From the NCBI GenBank assembly GCA_019096065.1, contig JAGUCH010000001.1, forward strand, positions 15,562,001 to 15,626,000: 64,000 bases of DNA. The letters run 5' to 3'. The notes below the pieces were generated by a model. The model had not been told where the DNA came from. It ran no database searches and was given only the letters and a program-made list of their open reading frames with translations. The translations under genes and the position numbers were made by a program. This document shows, piece after piece, positions 47,554 through 58,753 of the stretch. The DNA is from Paracyclopina nana (taxonomy: Eukaryota; Arthropoda; Copepoda; Cyclopoida; Cyclopettidae). Positions within the stretch are counted from its first letter, which is position 1. Each line of letters begins with the position of its first letter.

Positions 47554-49261
47554 ATGGCGTCGAGGAATCAGCGAGACAGTAACCGCGGCGGCGGCCATTA
47601 TCCTCGAATGTCTAACCGAAGTCAAGCCGAAATTAACCAGATCATGGCCAAAAACGTGAACCTTGAGGCCGAAATTGTGCAAATTGTGGGTGACCAATTG
47701 ATCATGTTGCTAGTTGACAAGTTTTTCACCACCGATTCTTATCCTGTGCCTATAAAGACTATTTTGAGGCTGCGTGTCACTAAAGAGCTCAAGGTAAATT
47801 TAAGATTGGCACGATTTTCCGCGATTTCGGTGCAGTAACCAATTGCAGGATAAGTACACCAAACATCAGTTGCCTGTTGGAACCAAGGTCGTCATCGATG
47901 CAACGAAAAGCCTTATTTACGCGAATGAAGGTTCTTTGAGGCTGCCTGGGGATACTCTGGATGAGCCCAAGGTTGTGGACGAGAAGAAAGTGGCCAAAAG
48001 TTCCGGTCGAAACGGCCAAAGTGACCGAAAGAAGCACCGATCTCCGCCTCCAGCTCCAGGAACGGTTCAACTAAATTCCCACGAAAAAAGTAAAGCCTTT
48101 ATGTTTTTTGATTATTTTGTTACGTGATTTTTTCGTCTTCTAGAAGAGAGAGTTTTGCAGAACCGCTCTGCTAAGGTTACTCAAGTTGAACCATCCGGAT
48201 TTGATTTTTTGGTTGAAGGTGACAACCTGTTGATCAAAGTTGAAGCTGACGCGGAAGTCATGATGCAAATGCCTTGTCAGCCCTCCAAGTCTTGGTACGT
48301 TAAAAATAGTATGGCTACCTAATGTGCATGCTCAAAATAAATCTTGTTTTGCAGTTCCGTCGCTGAAGTTATCAAGCATGTGTCAGTCGACGATTATGTG
48401 AAAGTGGATGTCAAGTCCAATAAGGAAGGCGTCTGGAGCCTCATCAAGATCACGTTGCCCAAGTCCAAAGTGACTGTCACGCATGATTTGATCAATCTGG
48501 AGCCAACAACTGTGGCTCCTCCCGTTGAAGAAGATTTGCCTGCCAAAGCGCTCGAGCCCGAGCAAATGCGCAAGGAAACCACGGATTTGCTTACCAATCT
48601 TGAGAAAATGTCTACCTCTGTTCCGAGCAACATTCTTGAAGTAGAGCCCGCTATCATTGACAAATGCGAAATGCCAAAAGCAGTTGCCAAGGAAGAAGTC
48701 AAGGTTCTGCCCTCGCCTCCAAAAATGGTGCAACTTGAGCACAATAGATCTCGCGAATACGAAATGGCTAACCTTGAAGAATCTCCTCCCAGAACTCCGT
48801 TGCAGCCCGATCATGATATAACCAAGATTAATTGTGCCCGATCTCCTTTGCCGCCTTTGGCTGAAGTATGTGAAGAAGAATCAGTCCTGGATGAAATCAT
48901 CACCCTGAGCGAATCTCTCTTGCCTGATCCGGAGGCTCCCAATGAGCAAGGAGACACCCTGGATGAGAATGGCAACAATGCTAAAACTAATGTAGTGGCT
49001 GAGGCCACTCAATTAGCCACTGAGGTGGCTGAAGTGACCAGGATCTCTCCACCTGCTTCCAAGGTGGTTGAAGTGCTTTTCATGAACGAGTCATCTGATG
49101 AGCCTGATGTGAAGAAGATCACATTTTCTGCAGGAGAGCTCCAGGAGTACACTGATAAAGTGATTGCCTTCACTATGGACACGATTGGAAATGATGCCTT
49201 TTTTCGGAAGACAATTGCTAAACGATTCGTGAACGAGAAGTTCAACCAGATATTTTTGTAA
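47554..49261 (+). CDS. Unrecognised 512-aa protein with two possible beta-rich modules (four exons)
   Basis: I do not recognise this protein. Exons: 47554-47793, 47849-48089, 48144-48294, 48355-49261 (1,539 nt, phases agree); all introns are 54-60 nt. The N-terminus is Arg/Gly/Asn-rich (RDSNRGGGHYPR), suggestive of RNA contact. Residues about 35-105 form a strand-rich segment ending LPVGTKVVIDATKS. Residues about 170-245 form a second, ending VSVDDYVKVDVKSN. The similar endings and order of hydrophobic strands suggest a diverged internal duplication, perhaps of OB- or Tudor-like barrels (inference). A Lys/Ser/Pro-rich linker (KKHRSPPPAP) separates them. The second half is acidic and Pro/Thr-rich, probably disordered, with a conserved-looking C-terminal helix (AFTMDTIGNDAFFRKTIAKR). 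There are no signal peptide or membrane segments. Intact splicing, coding-like composition and a polyadenylation signal 22 nt after the stop argue for a real gene. Confidence 0.8.
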
Positions 49262-49283
49262 TAGTTTCTTTTGTGTAATAAGG

Positions 49284-49289
49284 AATAAA
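49284..49289 (+). terminator. Polyadenylation signal of the unknown 512-aa gene
   Basis: AATAAA 22 nt past the stop codon. It lies only about 180 nt before the next gene's start codon. Confidence 0.7.
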
Positions 49290-49432
49290 TATGGGATAAC
49301 AACTCTTTTGCTTTTTTGTGTTATTTGTTAATTAACTCTTTCTAAGTTGCTATGGCATCTCTCGGAGGATAATCACTGAGTAATACCACGTAGCTCGAGA
49401 GGCGAGAGGATTTCGGTCTACTTGAGAATTTT

Positions 49433-49501
49433 ATGCCCAGTTACGCCTGGAAAGCGTTACCTAAACCATGTGGATCAGATTTATCGACGTTGGGAGTCTG
49501 A
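49433..49501 (+). promoter_or_regulatory. uORF overlapping the start of the intronless 7TM gene
   Basis: An ATG at 49433 opens a 22-codon frame that runs past the main ATG (49468) in another frame and stops at 49499-49501. It would reduce initiation at the receptor start. Confidence 0.4.
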
Positions 49502-50370
49502 TCATGGTGCTTATGTGGGTGCCATGTGCAGTATCTATCACTGTTGGATTCGTCAGATCAAAACCTCTTGGGCAGGAAACCATACTAGACAGGTTAATCA
49601 TCTGTATCCAGTATGGATATGGTGCCTCGACGTTAATTCTAAATGGAAGCACTTTGGTTGCCAAGCTGCTAGATCCTTTTAATGAAATTGCCACGAAAAT
49701 CCTCGCGATGATCACCTGGTTTTTCTTCACTTTGACCTTGCTTTACGTAGCTACATTCCTCCTCATCAAATATTTGAGCATTTACCATAATTTCTTGGGA
49801 CTGGTCGACACTCCGGAATCGGTTTTGATTAAGAAGATCTCATTGGGACTTTTTTTGCTAGCAACTGCTATCGTGGCCATAGATGTTTCATTTTTCGTGC
49901 CCATTGAGCAAATGCTGCCATATCGTACCATTCTTCAAACACATTCTACAAATACGCCCCAATCGGGTCCGATGACAAGGAGCACCTTCCAAGGAGTCCT
50001 TATAATTTTTGCCGTTCTATACCTACGTCTCGAGGTGGACAGCCTCACTTTCGACCCCCAGCATAATGGGCTGGCTAAAACTCTATTTGGTTTGTTGAAG
50101 GTATGGAGATCTAGAGGCATAAACCAGGGGAGTGAAAGCGAATTGCCAGCACTCGGAGTGCACAGGGTGGCATTCGTCATTGCTATGGCTTGGTTCGTGA
50201 TCTTGACGACAATAATGCAAATGGGCTCTGAGCACAGTGAAGATATTGGTGTCATTCTGATTCGAGTCATAACAGCTAGTTTTTCGCTAGCCTACATCAC
50301 CGAGCATAACAGCCTGCGGAAATATGCATGCAATATCACGAAACGAATGATTTTTAAATTACGCACATGA
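49468..50370 (+). CDS. Intronless seven-transmembrane orphan protein (300 aa)
   Basis: A single exon encoding seven hydrophobic segments at about residues 7-28, 43-65, 78-104, 121-147, 174-192, 230-251 and 260-277, so probably an integral membrane receptor or transporter-like protein. The segment after helix 3 reads KYLSIYH, in the place where class A GPCRs have E/DRY, but no other diagnostic motif (no CWxP, no NPxxY, no TM2 LxxxD) is visible. I cannot assign it to a family. It sits only 207 nt after the previous gene's stop, on the same strand, and ends with a polyadenylation signal at 50411-50416. In a window where almost every gene is split, its lack of introns hints at retroposition or membership of a fast-evolving receptor family. 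Frame integrity over 903 nt with a strongly patterned hydropathy profile supports a functional gene. Confidence 0.72.
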   Translation: MWIRFIDVGSLIMVLMWVPCAVSITVGFVRSKPLGQETILDRLIICIQYGYGASTLILNGSTLVAKLLDPFNEIATKILAMITWFFFTLTLLYVATFLLIKYLSIYHNFLGLVDTPESVLIKKISLGLFLLATAIVAIDVSFFVPIEQMLPYRTILQTHSTNTPQSGPMTRSTFQGVLIIFAVLYLRLEVDSLTFDPQHNGLAKTLFGLLKVWRSRGINQGSESELPALGVHRVAFVIAMAWFVILTTIMQMGSEHSEDIGVILIRVITASFSLAYITEHNSLRKYACNITKRMIFKLRT

Positions 50371-50410
50371 ACGCTCCCAATCCTGTGAATCAGCCTGTAT
50401 AGCACAGTGT

Positions 50411-50416
50411 AATAAA
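50411..50416 (+). terminator. Polyadenylation signal of the intronless 7TM gene
   Basis: AATAAA 41 nt past the stop; a second copy lies at about 50457-50462. Confidence 0.6.
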
Positions 50417-50576
50417 AATACATGATTTGTTGGTGTAGAAAATTAAGGAGTACTTAATAAAAGCATCATTCAATCACAGTGGTTGCAAAAGTTAAGTATC
50501 AATCTCGAAGGCATGATTGAGCATGTAAAAGGTAAGCCGGGTCCACTGTGGATCAGTAAAAAATCTAAGGTCGTAG

Positions 50577-51819
50577 TTAAACATTGAAAGCAAATAAAGT
50601 CTTGATTTGTTTTGGCGTGGATTCTTCGTTTAAATGCCTGGTTGTGTAGCGCAAAGCGTTCATCAGATTGTCACTAACAGTCTTGTCTTGCTCACGAACG
50701 ATTCGGACGCAGCCTTTGATGTCCACAGGGGAACCTTAAAAAACACCAAATATGTTATTGTTGATAGGGTAAAAAAAAAGTTGGTTGTACCTTTGGCAAA
50801 AGCTCCCTTGGCATGCACATGGTCGAAGAGAATGATGATGCCAACCATAACTCTGAGGATGAAAAGTTGTGTTTTCTCATGCTGAATCCTCGCTTTGAGG
50901 TCAGGCAAATCTAGCATTTTCTGACACACCTTGGCCATCATGCTCAGGATGTCAGTAGTCATTTTGTCCACATTCGGATCCACTTGCGCCTTCACAAACT
51001 TTGCCATGGCATTGCTCATGATTTGCAGCATTGGAGTGGCATGTGCAAGAAAGTTGGACACTTGGTAGGTCATCTCTACGGGAATCGCGTCCTCGATGTC
51101 CTCGTAAGAACTGCGAATGGTAGTCACCAAAAAGTTGTTGTCAATTTTAGGCGGGCAAGATAGCCTAGAAGTGGGATTGTTCTTGAGTCTTTGAGACGTT
51201 CTTCGGAAGTAGGAAAAGTCATTTTGCATGGCCGGATTTTGCATCTTGAGCTCATCAAAAATGAGTACAAACTCTAGGAGTTTTGCAAACTGCTTCACGA
51301 GGGCCTGATGCTCATCCAATTGCTCAGCGATGTTGCTGCAACAAAATGCAAGTTGAAATGGCTATATCTTACGATGCTACAAACGGTACCATTGGCTCAG
51401 TGGGCGAGCTTCGCACAGCTTTGAAAAGATTTTGGGCACTAGATCCTCGAGTACAGTTGAAAATTGGTAAAACTCTTTCAGTTTGAAAACCAAAGGGACG
51501 ATAGCATCCCACGCCTTCCTCTCACTCTCACAGCTTGGCCGCATCAAAGCTTCTTTGATCTCACCTGGTGCTCCTGTCATTTAATCGATAAATACATTGA
51601 TAAAAAACACGGATCATCATTATCTTTGTTTTTACCTTTGTAGCTCTTGAGTTTCTCTAAAATAAGCTCGGAATCTTTGAGAACTTTTTCAGCCTCGTAG
51701 TAAATTTCGGCTTCATCTTCGTGAGGCTGAGCGGATTCGAAATCCACGAAAACATCGACATTTTGGTTCTTGAAGCAAGCTTCTCCGTCGCGAGCCAAAA
51801 CTTTCAAAAGGTTCCCCAT
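50577..51819 (-). CDS. CYRI: CYRI (FAM49) Rac1-interacting regulator of Scar/WAVE (356 aa, four exons)
   Basis: CYRI proteins bind active Rac1 at the membrane and restrain Scar/WAVE-driven Arp2/3 actin assembly, shaping protrusions. Exons: 51819-51636, 51573-51390, 51335-50791, 50734-50577 (1,071 nt, phases agree; introns 55-62 nt). MGNLLK at the start keeps Gly2 for N-myristoylation. The CYFIP-like Rac-binding domain is highly conserved (DFESAQPHEDE, AWDAIVPLV, FDELKMQNPA, LRVMVGIIILFDHVH). The two Arg residues that contact Rac1 in mammalian CYRI-B are retained in NDFSYFRRTSQR. The C-terminal exon gives ALRYTTRHLNEE, as in the mammalian proteins. At 356 residues it is somewhat longer than human CYRI-B (324), mostly in the central segment. 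It is divergent from GOT2. Confidence 0.95.
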
Positions 51820-52347
51820 TTTTATGAGATATCACACTTAAGTCACTAAGCCGACAAAATTAGGAGAGATAAAATGCATGAAAATGTGCGATAACCATTT
51901 CCTAAAATATAACTGTTCCGCAGTTTTCTGCTTTTGTTTTGAATTTCGACTGTTTAATTTTAGGGTTTCTCTGAAAACAGTCAGTTGGTTTAATTTTCCG
52001 CCAAAACACAGAGGGATTATCATACTTATTGCTAGTAACGCTTTTACAGCTTTTGTAACGTCGAAACCTTAAAAATATATTTCTCATAACTCATATTTTA
52101 TATTTTATATTTTATTTCTAAGTTTTCATAGGAAGAATGCATCACAATTATAAGTTCGAATGATTGATTATGTACTGGTGTTTATTGATGAATATTTGCT
52201 TAGTTTTTCGATGCTGCGGTTTTTGCCAGCAGCAAAAGTGACAACTTTTACTCCGTGGCCGCCATCAAAGTTGCAAAGTATTCCATTAAAATCATCCCGG
52301 TTTTCGCTTAGCTTTATTTCTATCTCGTGTCAACCCTAGAATCAGCC
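51820..52347. promoter_or_regulatory. Bidirectional promoter between CYRI and GOT2
   Basis: These 528 bp hold both 5' leaders. An AT-rich centre (about 52080-52120, repeated TATTTTATATTTTA) separates the two proximal regions. The GOT2 side contains CCGTGGCCGCCATC near 52254, a likely initiation-proximal element. No other feature seen. Confidence 0.5.
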
Positions 52348-54164
52348 ATGTCTGGTCAACTGATGAGGTGCTCTGCAAAGTTGCTAAACTCTTCTTCCTC
52401 CTTGACTCCTCTTGGAGCTAGATGCGGGTAAGTGAACTTTAATTGGCATTATTGACTCAATTTCCAGCTTGCAAAATATTTGCAAACTTAATACATATAT
52501 AGGGAATTTAACTAACATTTGTACTATGATTCAATTGCTGTCATACTTTTTACTTTTTTGATATTGAAGCAGCAGATTTTTACAGTTACATAACATAAAA
52601 TTTGTATTTCGGAATTTCTTAATTTAATTACCTAAAATGAGAAAACAATGATTTTAGCCCAGAATTTGCAATTCCTGATCACTTGTCATTTCATGACTTA
52701 ACTAGCGAATGCGTCTAACCTAACTTTCTCAAGGTCATGGTGGTCCGGAGTGGAAATGGGTCCTCCTGACCCAATTTTGGGCGTGACCGAGGCCTTCAAG
52801 AGGGACAACAATCCCAATAAAATGAACCTTGGTGTCGGAGCCTACCGAGATGACGCCGGAAAGCCTTTTGTTCTCCCATCCGTCAAGGCAGCTGAACACA
52901 AAATTCTCACCTCAGGAATGAACAAGGTAAGCCCTTACAATACCCATAATTTCTTATGACTATGCTTTTCTAACAGGAGTATGCTCCCATTGGTGGTGAA
53001 GCCGAATATGGCAAACTCTCTGCCAATTTGGCATTTGGTGATGGCAACACGATCGTGAGCGAAGGCCGAAATGTGACTGTTCAGTGCATTTCCGGAACCG
53101 GATCATTGAGGGTTGGAGCCAACTTTTTGGCCAAGTGGTTCCCTGGTAACAAGACCATCTATTTCCCCAAACCATCTTGGGGCAATCACACCCCAATTTT
53201 CAAGCATGCCGGAGTCAATGTCGAGGGCTACAGATACTACGATCCCAAGTCTTGCGGCCTTGACTTTGCAGCAGCTTGCGAAGACATCAATGTAACCCAT
53301 TTAAAGAAACTACTACTTCAATTTAGCTTACAATTATAATTTACTTCCAGAATATTCCCGAGAATAGCATCATTTTGCTGCACGCTTGTGCCCACAATCC
53401 AACCGGAGTGGATCCCAAGCCTGAGCAATGGAAAGAGTTGTCGCAGATAATCAAGAAGCGAAAGTTGTATGCCTTTTTCGATATGGCTTATCAAGGCTTT
53501 GCTTCTGGCAGCGTTGACAAAGATGCCTTTGCAGTAAGGCACTTCTTGGAAGAAGGCCACAACATTTGCTTGGCTCAATCATATGCTAAGAACATGGGTC
53601 TCTACGGTGAAAGGGCTGGTGCCTTCACCATCGTCTGCCAAGTACAGCAATTACATTTATAATCTTTTGGCAGTTTTTGTAGCCCTATTTTTCGTAGGAC
53701 AAGGAGGAGGCAGCCCGAGTTATGTCCCAAATCAAGATCTTGATCCGACCCATGTACTCCAACCCTCCTGTCCATGGTGCCAGGATCGTGACTGAAATTT
53801 TGTCCAATCCGGAGCTGAAGACTCAATGGTGCATATTTTGAGTTTAAGGTCCCCCTATTGCATGAAAATATCACTTGAAAACTATTTCAGGCTCGCGGAC
53901 GTGAAACAAATGGCCGATAGAATCATCACCATGAGATCCAAGCTAAAGGAAGGTTTGAAGCGGGAAGGATCTACCCTCAATTGGGAGCATATCACCGATC
54001 AAATCGGAATGTTCTGCTTCACTGGCATGAAGCCTGACCAGGTCGAACAAATTATCAAGAAACACAGCGTCTACCTTACCAAAGATGGACGAATCTCTAT
54101 TGCTGGTATTTCCTCGAAGAACGTGGACTATTTGGCTCACGCCATCCATGATGTAACCAAATAA
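52348..54164 (+). CDS. Got2: Mitochondrial aspartate aminotransferase (427 aa, six exons)
   Basis: A PLP-dependent enzyme interconverting aspartate + 2-oxoglutarate and oxaloacetate + glutamate in the matrix, part of the malate-aspartate shuttle. Exons: 52348-52427, 52734-52926, 52977-53291, 53351-53641, 53698-53828, 53891-54164 (1,284 nt, phases agree). Exon 1 is a Ser/Leu/Arg-rich transit peptide, and maturation probably occurs near [13 protein letters not shown], the conserved mature N-terminus. Substrate and cofactor motifs are present: [31 protein letters not shown] and [12 protein letters not shown], with Lys276 the PLP Schiff-base lysine. Length matches human GOT2 (430). An ATTAAA hexamer lies 14 nt after the stop. 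It converges on Spps with 176 nt between stop codons. Confidence 0.98.
52428..52733 (+). other. GOT2 intron 1
   Basis: A 306-nt intron (GTAAGT to TCTCAAG) separating the transit-peptide exon from the mature enzyme; nothing else is seen in it. Confidence 0.85.
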
Positions 54165-54177
54165 TCAACGGCTATAG

Positions 54178-54183
54178 ATTAAA
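54178..54183 (+). terminator. Candidate polyadenylation signal of GOT2
   Basis: ATTAAA, the common variant hexamer, 14 nt past the GOT2 stop codon. Confidence 0.45.
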
Positions 54184-54340
54184 AATGGTCGCTATACCAA
54201 CTATCTCCACTTAGAGTAAGGATTATATTTCTGATGGCGCATATAATTTCCAAAAATTAAGCTTAGCTTGCCTGCTAGATAGACCATTGTAAAATAGTAG
54301 TCGCACTCTAAATTATTATGTTGTACAATCGTGTAGAACT

Positions 54341-56396
54341 TCACATACGTGCATTATTTTGAGATTGCATTTGCTGCTGCAGACCTTGCTGGTTTGGGGC
54401 AATTTCCGAGTCGGAAATTTCCTCCGATCCAGATTCGTCATCAGAGTCATCATCGTCGTCGTCATCATCGATGCCTATGCTCATCTGGAGCTGGCTTCCG
54501 CTCGGATCCTGGCCAAGCTGATCGCCAAGATCAGATTGGTCAGCTTCCGCACTTAAGATCAAGTCTTCCAAATTGCAATCGGTCGATGAAGTGGCAACGT
54601 TCAGCCTCGTGCCTTTCTGATGCGTTTTGATGTGTTTCGACAAGTGGTCGCTCCTCATAAACTTCTTGTTGCACTCGGGGCAGAGGAATCGCTTTTCTCC
54701 CGTGTGAGTTCTTCGATGCCTCTGCAACTCATCTGAGCGAGTGAACCTTTTCCCACAGAAGATCCAGTTACACACAAATGGACGCTCTCCGCTGTGCCAC
54801 CGCAAGTGCGCTCGTAGATGCGAAGTTTTGCCATACACCTTATTGCAGCCGGGTATGTGGCATATGTGCTGCTTTTTCCTCGGTTTCCCATCGGGATTCC
54901 TAAGCAATTTTAAATGGGTAATAAATACATTCATTTATGCAAGCTTAATTTAAAACTTACTTTCCGCGACTTCGATCGCCATCCTTACAATTGGGGCAAG
55001 TACATGCCACCCTTCGGAGCCTGGTTTTCGTCTGCTGAGCCCCACCACCACTTCCAGCTTGGCCAGAGTTGTCCACATTGACAGTCACCGATTCCACACC
55101 GGTGGTCATTGTATTTTGTTGCGAGACAGGAAGAGTGGCCTGGCCAATGACTGCACCATTGGCAGTCACAATTTGCGCCGTTTGCGACCCAACGAGCTGC
55201 GTTTGTGCCACCGCAGCTGGAAGGGCTGATGTGGCTACTTGCACCACATGCCATTTTGAAGGATCGTTGGGATCTTGCTGTAATGCCTGCTGAGTCTGAC
55301 TTGCAGTGGCAAATTGTGGACTGGCTTGCACAATCTGGGTTCCCTGGGTGCCAAACTGGGTTTGGATGGGAATTGCGTTCATGACTTGAACAGCACCAAT
55401 GCCCGGGATGTGCACTGTCTGTGCAGTTTGTGGTGCTTGCAGCATGGCTTGGCCTCCATTCGGGATTTGTATGATTTGACCTAAAATACAATTATGACTA
55501 TCATTTTTATGATTTCAAAAAATGAATAAAATTAACAGTCTACCTCCTGCAGCATTGTTCATTGGGCGAACATTTGTAGCCATAGGCTGCTGAACCATGA
55601 CTTGCTGCCCATTCAGATTCATGGTCACAAATTGCTGCTGCTGCTGCTGCTGTTGTTGCTGAATGATTTTTTCTTGCTGTTGTTCTGGTGCGACAGCCTC
55701 AGTCTTGATATCTGCTGGGTCCATTTTCGGTGACATATTGGATGATGAAGTCGAGGAGGCAGATGAAGATGTTGAAGCCACAGGTGATCCAAAACTGGCT
55801 GTGGTTGTGGTTACTGCAGAACCACTTGAGGTGGTTTGAATCGAAATTTGTTGCTGCTGCTGGAATGGCAGCCCAGCTCCAATTGTGGAGAAAAATTGCT
55901 GGGGCTGGACAACTTGCACTTGTTGGAGTTGGCCATTGGGCATTAGGATTTGTGCAAACTGGGGCTGAGGCTGGGCAATTTGCACTTGCTGCATGACTAT
56001 TTGTTGACCAGCCGAGGTCTGGATCACTTGGGGGATCATGGCAGTCTGGATCTGAGGTGCAGCAGCAGCCATTGGCATTTGTATAGTTTGGTACACCGTT
56101 TGGCCATTCTGGGAAACTGGCACTTGAACAGGGACCATTTGTTGGACAGCTCCACCTTGAGGAAACTGCATGATTTGTCCTGATGCCGCTGCAGAGGTTG
56201 CAACCTGCAGCCTCTGGCCTCCTGGCAAAGTTATGAACTGATGCTGCTGTTGCTGTTGAAAAGCTTGTTGCTGTGGACTCGCCTGAGCAACTAGAGAAGC
56301 CAAATAATATTACTTCCTTACAGATAAAGAAGAATTCTTTAGCATACCTTGTGCTCCCGAGGCAAAAGTCTGCTGGGTCCCTCCACCCGTTGCCAT
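54341..56396 (-). CDS. Spps: Sp1-family zinc-finger transcription factor, Spps type (624 aa, four exons)
   Basis: A GC/GT-box-binding nuclear activator of the Sp1-4 clade; in Drosophila its counterpart Spps also acts at Polycomb response elements. Exons: 56396-56348, 56290-55544, 55480-54961, 54899-54341 (1,875 nt, phases agree). The first 400 residues are Gln/Val/Thr-rich activation sequence with a poly-Gln run. The Buttonhead box ([13 protein letters not shown], about 418-430) precedes three C2H2 fingers at about 452-474, 482-504 and 512-532. The finger contact residues K-H-A, R-E-R and R-D-K typical of Sp factors are visible (KTSHLRA, RSDELQR, RSDHLSK). The tail contains a long Asp run near 54450-54475 and Gln-rich end. 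The Gln-rich Sp1-4 organisation separates it from Btd/Sp5-9 proteins. It faces Furry across a 2.4 kb gap. Confidence 0.95.
55633..55660 (-). repeat. Poly-glutamine (CAG/CAA) tract in Spps
   Basis: A short interrupted CTG/TTG run on the plus strand encodes nine consecutive Gln codons in the Spps activation region. Mixed CAA and CAG codons suggest it is fairly stable. Confidence 0.7.
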
Positions 56397-58753
56397 GATT
56401 TCGTTATAATGATTTAGCCAAGTTAACTTTTGGCTTATAACCTTTCGTTCAAGTACTTATAACAACAACAGATCTGAATCTACTTTCATTCAAGTGTCAA
56501 CCAAAACCTGCAACACAAACAGAAAATATGTCACAGAGACGGCCACAAAAATGGCCGCGATTTTATCTTACCAAACATGCGCTCTCTTGGTTTAATTTCA
56601 CTGATATCTTGAGAAGGCCTTTCTAAAGGCCATCGCAACTTGCAGGCCGGTGTCAGGGAGGAATCAAGTCTTTAAAGATAATACCCGCCTCTTTGCCGAC
56701 AATATCCAGCCTTTTGTGCGTCAACTCAATGCAAAAAAGCGTTGCTGTCCAGCCCCTGGGCAAGGACCAGATAGCTTGATCCAAGAACAAAGCTGAAATG
56801 ACATTTCTTCCTTGAAAAGAACCAAAACTACATAACGTCACTTATAAATTTAATTTTGCTTAAGTAATGCTGTTATTATTTACGTTTCCGTCATTTTGAC
56901 GAAATATTTAAGAACTGTTTTCGTCGACGAAAAATTATTCCGCGTCGCCCGGCCCCTCTTGCAGTGTTACCAGATTAATCTAAAGATGCAACAAAAACCT
57001 GAAAATGGGACAAACTAACCATTTTACCCTTTTTTTAGCAAGGTCATTTATATCAAAATTCATCATCATAATTTGATTCGTAACAGCTATTCGTCACTTC
57101 GTTTCTTGTAGCTTCTGTAAATTAAAGACCTATTGTTATGAAGAAATTTGCTTTTGGCTTTTTTTGCTGATTTTGGCCTTAAAAGTGAGGCTAGCGTGGG
57201 CGTGTGTTGGAGCTCCTTTGTGCTGGGAAGCTCCCAACGTACGAAGTATGATCCGCCCCCCAACCGAGACACGGAGCGTCGCAAGTTGGCAAAAAGGGCA
57301 TTTCAACGCACTCCAACTCTCAAGGGGCGGGATTGTAGACGCCCATCAAAACAAACGCCCCTTTTCAAGCTGATTTCTTGCACCCATAGAGACCCAAATC
57401 ATAACATTTTGTCGCTATCTAGTGTGAAAATATGGGAAATACTGGTTTGAAAAGGGATGCGACAACTTTTTTGTAGACAAAATGGAGCAATTTTTTTCAG
57501 GTGCACAACCCTTAAAAAAGCAGACATAATTCTGGTTTTTCTTAAGAAAAATCAAAGTTAACAAAAAATACAAGAAGAGGTATGAATGGTCATATTAATT
57601 GATGTTAACTCCTAGCTAAATATTAAAGATTTAGCGAAAATATCGAAATTAAAAAAAGATTGTACCCCAGACGATCCGCTTGCAGTAGTACCTCATTCTG
57701 ACTCAGGAAAGTGTTATTTTTTGGTATCTTATGCAAAAATACAATTTCTGACAGAAAAAGCCAAGCCATAGACAAACAAGTTCTGAATGGAACTTTCTGG
57801 TAATGATAACTTCTTTTCCGGCTGCACACCAATTTTGCCCATAAAGATCGCGTGGAAGACTCTATGTCATTGTTATTGTTATGATTTAGGTCTCTATGCC
57901 TTTTCTAACCCTTCATCGGGGATGAGAGCGCTATTAAAAGCAACATTTTAAAACAATTGGTTAAATTCACTACTGCTAACACTTGTGCTGTAATATTCTA
58001 AAATTCAGGTATGAACTGAAGGTCATAATGTTCACAGATGTTCAGTGTTATGGCAAAATAATAGCAATTCCTTGGAAGGAATGTTCTTAGGATATTTGAG
58101 ATGGAAAGTGAGGCTCCTTTGTTGCTTTGGTAAGTTTTGTCTGGTTCGTGGCGGTTTTGCTGGGGAAAAAGGCGTTGCAAGTCTGGATCTGGCAACACAT
58201 TGTAACGTCAGTCGCCAGGAGTTTCTGTGAGAGCCATTAATAGAGAAGGACAACGAGTGCTGATTTTTAGCAAATTACGCCATGAGCGTCTGATTTAAGC
58301 GGGTCCTAAAGCTGTAAGCTAACGTGATGTTAGCGTAAAAATGTAGAATTTATCGTATTTCCTCAGTAAATCTTTATTTTACAATCAAAATTGGTTTCTA
58401 ACGCTATAATTTCGATATCGGATAACTTTCTGTATTTTACAATTACAGAAATGAGTTTTGGCTTCTCAGTGACCATACTACTTTGTTATATAGTACTTTA
58501 GTGCACTGTTATTGTTATGACGTCACGAGGTCTTAGCGGCGCATTACCATAGAAAGGATAAAGAGGAAACAAAAATTAACCTTTTTTCCCTATCGCGCAT
58601 CCTGTTTTCACGAACTTTTTCCCTAAAACTGCAGTATTTTTTGATCGAGAAAAAAGCAGATTTTTATCGTGAAATCACCTGCGGATAAACGAATGTAAAC
58701 AATTCCAAGCGTCGCGCTATTAATAGCATGATTTCGCGGTAGTTTGTGATAAA
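56397..58753. promoter_or_regulatory. Divergent intergenic region between Spps and Furry
   Basis: 2.36 kb holding both promoters. A GC-richer island at about 57180-57370 contains GC-box-like words on both strands (CCGCCCCCC at 57253, GGGGCGGG at 57324, ACGCCCC near 57355), candidate Sp/KLF sites upstream of an Sp gene. A minus-strand open stretch at 56653-56841 has coding-like composition but no ATG or matching splice partners. The Furry-proximal part (58500-58750) has a TATTGTTATGACGTCACGAGG block with a perfect CRE-like TGACGTCA. Confidence 0.45.
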
